Source: Gryganskiella cystojenkinii (Eukaryota; Mortierellomycota; Mortierellomycetes; Mortierellales; Mortierellaceae). From it: a stretch of 12,278 nucleotides of DNA. The notes beneath the pieces were generated by a model. That model was not told the DNA's origin. It did not search any database and saw only the letters and a program-made list of their open reading frames with translations. Positions 1 to 6,706 of the stretch are shown here, piece after piece. Made by a program: the position numbers and the translations under genes. Numbering within the stretch: position 1 is the stretch's first letter; every line of letters begins with the position of its first letter. The stretch is from positions 1-12,278 of the forward strand of contig JAAAIG010001025.1 in NCBI GenBank assembly GCA_015852425.1. Reading direction: 5' to 3'.

Positions 1-111
1 AAAAAAGGTGAACAAAAACATCCAAGACGATAGAAAGTAAAAGCCGAGATACGCAATAAACAAGAACACATGACTAAATCGCAACAAGTCTGGAAAAGGT
101 CTGGTTCATAC
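1..111 (-). other. CENP-C intron 6, 5' part (phase 0); acceptor outside window
   Basis: The donor ATG|GTATGA begins at 111, directly after cupin residues IACTM; read-through would stop at the TGA within the donor. No AG in the remaining 111 bp leads to a cupin-like continuation. The last bases on this strand (18-1) are T-rich, like a polypyrimidine tract, so the acceptor probably lies just beyond the left edge. The rest of the cupin domain is therefore missing from the window. Confidence 0.8.
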
Positions 112-3100
112 CATCGTGCAAGCAATTCCAATCGAGCTCTGGGGTTTCTCCTTCCCACCCTTGATCTTCATAATACCGGAGAGCATCGCGCTATCGGGGT
201 CCTCGAGTCCACGGTGGAACTGATACTGACCGCCTTCCACCTCTTTGAATGCCATTTGACTCTTTGGCGTCGCAATGACTATGACAAAAAAAAGAAAGAA
301 AGGAGATTGTAAAGCGTTAACAACGTTCGGCAAGAAGTATAAATTTGAACAACAAACAAAATATTATGAGGACAGTAATAATTCCCATCCGCTTTACCTC
401 GTTTGACGACCTTGTCCGTCTTGTGATCAACAATCTCCATCATCTTGGGAGTCGTATCCTCAACGAACCCACGAATCGCCAACTGTCGCCGTTCCTTTTC
501 CAACTCGCGTTCAACTACTTCCTCCTCCTCCTCATCACTACTCTCCTCTCGTCGTGATCTCCCCACCTTGCCTCGTTTCGTGGCTGCTCCGGATGACGAC
601 GCCGCACCGGTACGACGGCGTTTTGCTCCGAGTCGGATCGGCTCTTCGGGGGCCGCACGGATCACGGCCTTGATACTTGGAACAGGTACATTAAGATCAT
701 CGCTCGGTCCGAGCACAACTTTTTCGTTCCTCCAAAACTCTAATGGCGCCAATCTCGTCCGATGGCTCCTCCGCACTAACGAAAACAGAAAAAAGGTGAA
801 TTTTTCGAGTCGAATCACACCGTATTTAGTAAACAAACGTGGAAAAAAGCAAGAGCATAACGCACAATTCACCCAAATACAAACAAAAACAAATAAAACA
901 AAAAACAAATAAGCAGCATACCGCCTGGTTCATCCGGTGAAGCTTCGGGTACAACAGGAACTTCGGTCATTACAACAGTAACATTCCTACGACCTGCGTG
1001 AGCTGAAGAAGTCGCTGGTGACTTGCGAGACGACCGGTTAGACCGTTTTTGGACATTTTTGCTCCGATTAGATTTGATGACCGGTACACGACGGTCATTG
1101 GCACTGCCATCGTTCTCCTCGGATTCCAATGCATCCTCCTGTTCTTCTTCCGATCCAGAATCCGATTTTCTCGTAGTTGCCTTCTTCCTGGACGCGGCGG
1201 CCGTGGCACTTGATTGAGCCTGTTTCTTACTGGGTATACTCTCGTTCTTCGCCCGACTACGGCTTGCTGTGCCTGCAGTTGCTGTCATCTTGGATCGAGC
1301 CAGCGTTCGCGGCTCCTCTGTACTCACAGTTCTCTTTTTTTGTACAGGCGCCACTGCTGTTGCTGATGTATTCTTTTTGCTATGTCGGACTAAAGGCTCT
1401 TCCTCTTCCTCATCTTCATCTTCCTCAGCCTCGTCCTGTGGGTAGCGACGAGAGAGTCTCCGAGAGTCCTCATCCGAGAACTGATACCGATCTTCGTCCC
1501 GTTCGGGCTCCTCGTAGGCACCATCAAAGATATCGTCATCTTCGTCACTGAATTGTTGAACTGGTGCTGGCTGCCGTGCTTTTGGAGGTGGCTTTTGCTT
1601 TGGTAGTTGCTGGGGGACGGCGGCGGTTGTAGTAGTAGGGACCCTCCTCTTGAACTCGGCGGGTGTCTTGGATGAGGCGGCAGCCTTTTCTTGAGTGCGA
1701 TTGGGTCTTGGTGGAGGCGTGGCTGACCGTTCTTCCCCAGACTCGTCACTAAACTCTAATCTTGAATCATCCTGTGCGGTGCCTCTGTTTGAATCTGCTG
1801 AGTAATTACCAAAATCAAAAGCTTTGTGTAATCCTGCTCCTGTGGCGCGATTATTACTTGTGGTAGCATTCCTACTGATAAGAGTTGCGGCCGTCGTCGT
1901 CGTTGATCTTGCTGAACTGGATGTTGAAGTCGGTTTCTGAAGCTCTTTAAAGGGTGGTAGTGGGCTCCTAGATATGGTCGTACTGGCCTGGATCTGGGCC
2001 GATTTTTGCTTGGAAGAGATCAGGAGCTTATCTAGAGCTGGCGAGCTGGTGACGGTGGCTCCCTTACGGCTTGCTCCTTGTCCCTTGGTAGTGGTTGCAA
2101 GACGACTGGAGGAAATGACAGGGCGGGTATATTCGTCATCCTCCTCCTCGTATCGGTCCCGATCGGTATCCGAGTTTGTGAAATCAAGACGTCGCTTCAC
2201 GTCCTGAAATGACGGTGATGGGTAATCGTCGACCACTATAAAGAATGGGCAATTAAATAGGGTATATTGGTTAGAAAAAAAGTTGTCACAGGTACAAAAG
2301 TGATCGTTCTGATCCAACTTTACCTCGGTCGGACACATGAGAGCCACTGGACCCTCGGGACAACGGCATATGGAGTGCTCGCCTGGAAGTCGGGGTCGAT
2401 AACAATGCATCGGAGGCCTCCTGGTTCAAGAACTCTCTCCGGGGTGTCAAATCGTTCGCGGCATGACGACCATTTCCAAGTGCTTGGCGAACATTTGAAA
2501 GATGTGATCCTGAGTGTGCATAGTTGTCATCGTCTTCGTCATCGTCAGATTCGTTACGACCATTAGTGCCGCTATCGCCCCCAAACGTCAGAGTCCGTCT
2601 CCTTTCCGCGGGATCATCGTCCCAAAAGTCGTCAATGTTGTCAAGACCATCCGCGTCCTTTTTGATATTCTCCTTCATGGTGATCCCCGTTCTCCTAATA
2701 GACGAGACGAGAAACGATACAAGAAAAAGGATTAGTATGTCGCCAGTCAGTAATTCATTGCATTCCTTGTTGTTTTTGCTATCCACTTGACTCCATCCAA
2801 AAGCATAAGAAAAAGGAAACGCGTGATGACTTTACCTTCCAACGACGCCAACGTCGAAAAAATTGGGCCCTCGGACACGAGGTCCTCCATCGAAGCCCTA
2901 ATTGACGTGATATAAAAAGAAAACCAAGCAAAAAAAAAAAGGATTGATGAGTCTTTCTCGAGGGGTCTCCATAAATGAACATCCATGCGGTCGTTTTTTT
3001 TGGTTGCGCGCGGAAAGAGTTCCAGCTACATGTTGAATGACAAGAGTGTAACATACTCTGCTCATAAGACTGAAATCGCGTTTATTGGTAGGAGTAGTGT

Positions 3101-3230
3101 TTTTTTGCTCCTGCAGTGTCGTCTGACTGTTGAAGGAATGTTGTCTGGATGGTGCGGGTTGTCCTATCAGGTTTGGCGTATGATGCGTGAGAAGAGAAGG
3201 GTGATTCGTTATTTGTGATTGAATGGACAT
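112..3230 (-). CDS. MIF2: CENP-C/Mif2 inner kinetochore protein, 5' six exons (3' end outside window)
   Basis: CENP-C/Mif2 binds centromeric nucleosomes and anchors the kinetochore. Exons on the minus strand are 3230-3057, 2897-2836, 2694-2324, 2235-922, 775-398 and 278-112: 2466 nt, 822 residues, with all junctions GT-AG and in phase. Residues 69-84 (PNFFDVGVVGRRTGIT) and 94-103 (DGLDNIDDFW) match the Mif2 N-terminal domain. Residues 205-640 are low-complexity, Ser/Thr- and acid-rich. Residues 642-659 (RRSHRTRLAPLEFWRNEK) are the CENP-C motif that contacts the nucleosome acidic patch and the CENP-A/H3 tail. From about residue 770, GIMKI..GGKEKP opens the cupin dimerisation domain, which runs off the window. 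Possible CDK-type sites are T162-P and T179-P. The start is uncertain: ATG 3230 opens a 58-codon first exon, but a TATAAA lies only about 25 bp upstream, so ATG 3065 (MSR then exon 2) is a real alternative. Identity is very secure; the N-terminus is not. Confidence 0.93.
279..397 (-). other. CENP-C intron 5 (phase 1)
   Basis: The donor CGAG|GTAAAG begins at 397 and the acceptor TTTGTCATAG ends at 279, giving 119 bp. A GTTAAC branch-like site is at 321-316 and a T-rich tract precedes the acceptor. Splicing gives KVVKR-VIATPKSQ, entering the cupin domain. Confidence 0.92.
776..921 (-). other. CENP-C intron 4 (phase 1)
   Basis: The donor GGCG|GTATGC begins at 921 and the acceptor TTTTCGTTAG ends at 776, giving 146 bp. 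TACTAA lies at 831-826. The intron sits immediately before the CENP-C motif, so exon 5 opens with VRRSHRTRL. Confidence 0.93.
2236..2323 (-). other. CENP-C intron 3 (phase 1)
   Basis: The donor CGAG|GTAAAG begins at 2323 and the acceptor TTTATAG ends at 2236, giving 88 bp. A CTAAC branch site is at 2274-2270. Splicing yields SDR-VVDDYPSPS in frame. Confidence 0.9.
2695..2835 (-). other. CENP-C intron 2 (phase 2)
   Basis: The donor GGAAG|GTAAAG begins at 2835 and the acceptor TATTAG ends at 2695, giving 141 bp. A perfect TACTAA branch site lies at 2737-2732, about 37 bp before the acceptor. The join falls inside the Mif2 signature between VVGR and RTGIT, which confirms the splice. Confidence 0.93.
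2898..3056 (-). other. CENP-C intron 1 (phase 0)
   Basis: The donor is AGA|GTATGT at 3056 and the acceptor CAATTAG ends at 2898, giving 159 bp. An 11-T tract at 2940-2930 and a second pyrimidine run precede the acceptor. I see no strong branch-site match. Removing it joins codon AGA to GGC in the frame that gives the conserved NFFDVGVVGR sequence. Without removal the frame stops at the TAG of the acceptor itself. Confidence 0.78.
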
Positions 3231-3253
3231 CAACAGGGCAGCGAGTAAAAAAA

Positions 3254-3259
3254 TTTATA
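3254..3259 (-). promoter_or_regulatory. TATAAA box-like element before CENP-C
   Basis: TATAAA on the minus strand lies about 25 bp upstream of ATG 3230. If functional, transcription would begin close to or just after that ATG, favouring initiation at the in-frame ATG at 3065. Confidence 0.35.
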
Positions 3260-3262
3260 ATG

Positions 3263-3270
3263 GTCACGTG
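3263..3270. promoter_or_regulatory. GTCACGTG element, Cbf1/CDEI-type E-box
   Basis: The 8-mer matches RTCACRTG, the yeast CDEI/Cbf1 consensus, 33 bp upstream of the CENP-C ATG at 3230. Fungal bHLH factors bind CACGTG in many promoters. A role here is inferred. Confidence 0.4.
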
Positions 3271-3490
3271 CGGCATCGGGTAAAGGACGCGTTTTATTCT
3301 CTCTCTCGTTCGCTTGATCGCTTCCTACTTGACACGGTTCCGTTCTACTCACCTCTGCAAATCCTCCGCCAAACATCAAGGTCTCGTCCAGATGCAAGTT
3401 CGTCTGGCAGTCGATTATATCCTCGTGCCTCTTCTCCTCTAATATATGAACCTCAAAATAAAACGAACAAGCCATTGCGTGTGTATATGC

Positions 3491-3496
3491 TTTATT
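3491..3496 (-). terminator. Polyadenylation signal AATAAA of F-box copy A
   Basis: AATAAA on the minus strand starts 55 bp past the stop codon of copy A, the usual place for a fungal 3' end signal. It was identified by sequence and position only. Confidence 0.55.
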
Positions 3497-3550
3497 AGTC
3501 TTTTTTTTTTTACATGTCGGGTTGAATCTCTCGTCATCTCTCGGAATTCC

Positions 3551-6430
3551 TTATCTTTGACTGTTCTTTTCCTCCTTTTCCTCTTTTCCCTCCTTTTCCT
3601 CCTTTTCCTCTTTTTTTTCCTTTTCTTCCTTTTCCTCCTTTACCCTCGCTTCCTTCTTGATCCGTATCAGTCTTGCCCTCTGCTCCATATCGTCCACGTA
3701 ACACCAGGGATACGACGGCTGGAAATAATAGACCTGGAGGTCCGGCAACCGACCATTCCTCTTTGGCAACATAAACCGTTCTTGATCCTCTGTCGAGAGG
3801 CCAGTAGCATCAATCCGAGTCAGTCCCAGAGCGCGTAGTTCGTCGGCCCTAGTCCTACTCGGTGGCAATCCACAGGTGGCGCTCTTCAGGTTGGGCAACT
3901 GACGCAGACCTGTCAACCAACCCTGGAGAGAATACCCGTCCGTCTGCGACTCTTGAAATGTTTTCAGATTCGGAAACACAGCCATGAAGATTTGTTGACG
4001 GAGATCATCGTCCAGGATCCAGCGGCCCGTGAGACCAAGAGTCGTGATCGAAGGCAGGACCATGAGCTCGGATGATGACGATAGTGTTGCTGTTGGTGAT
4101 GATGGCGACTGTGCATCCTCGCCCAGCTGTTGTTGTCCATGATCCTTTGGATGGGAAATCGGCGATACAGCAAAATCATTGAGCGTGAGGACCCGTTCGT
4201 GCTCTTTCTCGTTGCGCCATGATTGAATCACGAGTCTCAACGACCGGAGACGAGGACAGCCTGTCAGCATCCGAAACTGGAACAGAAATGCAAACTCGGA
4301 CGAGAGTCCCAGAGATTCGAGCTGAGGCAAAAACCAATCCCAGGACCACTTGACTCGGCGCCCAAGGCTGCTGCCGGGACTCGACGACGATGTCAATGAT
4401 GACGATGATGTTAACGACAATGGCAGCTCTTCTGGAGGAAGGTCATCTTCAAGAAAAGAGTCAAGAAGGTTTTGGACCAGTGGAATACGACCAGCGTGCG
4501 TCCCCAGCCAGAGTCTTTCGAGGTTGGGTGTCTGTCTCAAATTTTCCGGATGAAAGGTCAAGGCTGGCCAGCCCATTAAACAAATCTCTTTTAGTGTCGG
4601 TCTCGGCTTTGTCATCGGTCGACATGTGTAGGCATCTTGGGGTAAGTATCCATCCGACAGGTCTGTCAACTCTAGCTTTTCCAGTTTGTCTCCGAGCCCG
4701 ATCCCGCTGTCACCATCGTGGTCTTCGTTCGCGGGAGAGACCAGCAGGTCCGGCTCAAGCACAAGTCGACTCCGGTCAATACGAATCTTTAAGAGCCTTA
4801 ACTTGGGCAAACTCCAATCTTGACCGATTCGAATTCCAGTTTTGGCCACAGTAGAAAAAGGCATGATGGCTTCGATTTTGACTTGTAGTTCTACCAGCGT
4901 AGCACCAAAGGCGAAGGTAATGTCGTTCATGTCATCCAAAACGTTGTGCCACGCGGTGATAATGACTGTCTGCACAGGCACGGGAACAAGTTGTTGTTGT
5001 TGTTGTTGCGGAATCTTTTGTACTGACTGGTCATGATGCGGAACCAGACTCCTCTCTTGTTGGTCGTGGTCTTCCTCTTCCGCCTCTTCCTCCCCCTCCC
5101 CCTGCTCCTCCGTCCTTCCCGTTGATGCAGACAAGGCCAGTGAGTTCTTATGCTGATGTCGGTTCCACGCCAACTTTTCCTCCACAGCCCATTGAAACGA
5201 TCCGGGACTCAAGAGTGAGAGTTCCATAGTTCTGAGAGAACGACAACGCACTAGAAAGTTGGGATCCGTGCCAAAAAACGCCTTCATGGCCTCGTTGCCT
5301 TTCGAATTCAGAAGGGCCAATCGTTCGAGGTATCTGAAATCCGTTTCCTGGACCTTGAATGCGGCTTGTCTCCAGTTCCGCTTGTCAATCGATCGAAGTC
5401 GAACCAGAGTGGAAAGCAATGCTGCCAGCTGGGTCTGGATCTCGGGTGGACAACATATCCTTTTCGACCAGGTTTGATCATCAGGACAGTTGGCGGATCG
5501 GAGTAGATTCGGGAAAAGACTGCAATGTTGAGAAACGAAACACAGCATTGTCTGAAACTGTTTTGCCTGTTTTTGTCGACACTTCTCCAGCACTTGAGTA
5601 CCTTGTTCTGAAAAGTATGGTCTTGCCGTTTGGTGATCCAACAACTCGTCCATCTTGAACGTGACCGAAGACAGGGACCTGAAACGCTCAATGGCACACA
5701 GGTAGCGATCGATATCCGAGAGTGGGATCGTGATATGCTGAATCTGCTCCAGGACTGGAGCAGAAATGGCCCAAGTCAGGTCGCGTCTAAGGGCTGCTGC
5801 CAATGCGCAACATCGGATGGACTCTGACCTGATCGGGCCGGTCACGACCTTTTCTGGGAAATCGAGCTCGTGATCGTGGTTACCCTCCCCGTAGGCCTTG
5901 GCGATTTCGCCCGCAGCATTCCTAAACACGTAGTCCACTAGACGCTTTGGATACAAATTCCACTTGAACTTGATGCCGTTATGCCCACTCTTGGGGATCA
6001 TGATGATCTGCTCAAAGTCAAAGTGGCGTACGTAAGAGAAGTAGTCAATCGTTCTCGGTTTTGTTACTGTGGACGATGGTGCCGAGGAAGAGGAGGCAGA
6101 AGACGACGGATTATGGTCCTTGTGATTACGGCTCCGATGCGAACTCGATTGATAAGCTGCAGCGAGCAAAGGACTTGTCTCTTCAAGAGGTGCATCGAGT
6201 TGTTGGAGTAGCATCCTGACCAGTTTGTACTGCTGTTGAGAGAAGAGGACATGACTGTTGACCTCGAAATCCTGACGGTGGAAAGGAGCATGATAGAGAT
6301 ACGGCAAGGTCGCGTTACAAAAGTAGTGGTTAACCTGGAGCAGACGTGACAGTGAGATTCGGTCCTCTCTGTGTGTCAGCTCTTGGAGGATGAGCTGAAA
6401 ACATTCCAATGGGATTGATGACAGTGACAT
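3551..6430 (-). CDS. F-box/leucine-rich repeat protein, tandem copy A (959 aa)
   Basis: This is a probable substrate adaptor of an SCF ubiquitin ligase. It is a single open frame with no intron. Residues 5-50 form an F-box (IPLECFQLILQEL, then SLSRLLQVNHYFC and TLPYLYHAPF), the Skp1-binding part. An all-paralogue middle region follows, with HDHEL (185-189), TIPLSDIDRYL (234-244) and PGSFQWAVEEKLAW (409-422). From about residue 500 come irregular leucine-rich strands: LVELQVKI, LEKLELTDL, GWPALTFHPENL, TPNLERLWL, WDWFLPQLESLGL, EFAFLFQFRML and ITTLGLTGRWILDDDL. Low-complexity inserts are Ser-rich (107-120, 672-688), acidic (441-453) and six glutamines (475-480). A Lys/Glu-rich tail (925-956) is absent from the other two copies. 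The start at 6430 aligns exactly with the MSL start of copy B; the frame is open 40 codons further up to 6550, but that part looks like leader. The ubiquitination target is unknown. Confidence 0.92.
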   Translation of the reverse strand: MSLSSIPLECFQLILQELTHREDRISLSRLLQVNHYFCNATLPYLYHAPFHRQDFEVNSHVLFSQQQYKLVRMLLQQLDAPLEETSPLLAAAYQSSSHRSRNHKDHNPSSSASSSSAPSSTVTKPRTIDYFSYVRHFDFEQIIMIPKSGHNGIKFKWNLYPKRLVDYVFRNAAGEIAKAYGEGNHDHELDFPEKVVTGPIRSESIRCCALAAALRRDLTWAISAPVLEQIQHITIPLSDIDRYLCAIERFRSLSSVTFKMDELLDHQTARPYFSEQGTQVLEKCRQKQAKQFQTMLCFVSQHCSLFPNLLRSANCPDDQTWSKRICCPPEIQTQLAALLSTLVRLRSIDKRNWRQAAFKVQETDFRYLERLALLNSKGNEAMKAFFGTDPNFLVRCRSLRTMELSLLSPGSFQWAVEEKLAWNRHQHKNSLALSASTGRTEEQGEGEEEAEEEDHDQQERSLVPHHDQSVQKIPQQQQQQLVPVPVQTVIITAWHNVLDDMNDITFAFGATLVELQVKIEAIMPFSTVAKTGIRIGQDWSLPKLRLLKIRIDRSRLVLEPDLLVSPANEDHDGDSGIGLGDKLEKLELTDLSDGYLPQDAYTCRPMTKPRPTLKEICLMGWPALTFHPENLRQTPNLERLWLGTHAGRIPLVQNLLDSFLEDDLPPEELPLSLTSSSSLTSSSSPGSSLGRRVKWSWDWFLPQLESLGLSSEFAFLFQFRMLTGCPRLRSLRLVIQSWRNEKEHERVLTLNDFAVSPISHPKDHGQQQLGEDAQSPSSPTATLSSSSELMVLPSITTLGLTGRWILDDDLRQQIFMAVFPNLKTFQESQTDGYSLQGWLTGLRQLPNLKSATCGLPPSRTRADELRALGLTRIDATGLSTEDQERFMLPKRNGRLPDLQVYYFQPSYPWCYVDDMEQRARLIRIKKEARVKEEKEEKEKKEEKEEKEGKEEKEEKNSQR

Positions 6431-6706
6431 GCGACTGAATGAGAATTGAATGCTTAGAGAGTGATTGAATGGAAGGGAATAAAAAACGTTGGGAACGAAA
6501 TGAGAGGAAACGAATGGAAGACGAAGAGGACAGTGTTTTTTTTTGTTCATGTGCGAAGCAGAAAACTAACAAAAAACACCGCTTCCGCACAGCCCTTGTC
6601 TTCTTCTCTCCTGGTGTCATTCTGATCCTCGGTGACACACAACCCTACCTTCTTTTTTCACCCCCTCTTTCTTTCCAAGGATGCGAGACGACTTTTTATT
6701 ATTATT
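6431..6706 (-). promoter_or_regulatory. Spacer between copies B and A: 3' end of B, promoter and leader of A
   Basis: The 276-bp spacer contains the end signal of copy B and, nearer copy A, a 9-A tract (6544-6536, minus strand) and a CT/ATTCA-rich leader running to the ATG. I see no TATA box and no coding content. It is arranged like the spacer upstream of copy B. Confidence 0.5.
6695..6700 (-). terminator. Polyadenylation signal AATAAA of F-box copy B
   Basis: AATAAA lies within an AATAATAATAAA run that starts right after the TAA stop of copy B at 6707. The distance is unusually short, so it may be an AT-rich element rather than the main signal. Confidence 0.4.

Larger units (their letters stand above)
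3231..3550 (-). promoter_or_regulatory. Spacer: 3' region of F-box copy A and promoter of CENP-C
   Basis: This 320-bp gene-free stretch follows the stop of copy A and precedes the CENP-C start. It holds, in transcript order, an 11-A tract (3511-3501), an AATAAA (3496-3491) suited to copy A, then a GTCACGTG palindromic E-box (3263-3270) and TATAAA (3259-3254) just before the CENP-C first exon. Small open frames here show no recognisable protein. Confidence 0.6.

Noticed and set aside
1..80. A seventh CENP-C exon after the AG near 75
   Set aside because: The resulting SCVLVYCVSR reading is hydrophobic and unlike the cupin strand expected next; the region looks like intron.
445..912. Plus-strand open frames of 60-156 codons throughout the window
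   Set aside because: They lie opposite real minus-strand exons, follow their codon bias (for example Ser runs opposite acidic runs), have no domains, and the spacers contain none.
2836..2890. Start codon ATG at 2890 (MEDLVSEGPIFSTLASLEG) as the first exon of CENP-C
   Set aside because: Joining it to exon 3 gives phase 1 and an immediate stop after the junction. The alternative frame over the same bases gives the conserved NFFDVGVVGR and joins perfectly.
3263..3270. GTCACGTG as part of a point centromere
   Set aside because: There is no adjacent AT-rich CDEII-like block or CDEIII match, and the site is in a short gene promoter.
6431..6550. 40-residue N-terminal extension of copy A from the ATG at 6550
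   Set aside because: Copy B begins exactly at the aligned MSL, and the extra stretch is a CT-rich leader-like sequence with no resemblance to the family.
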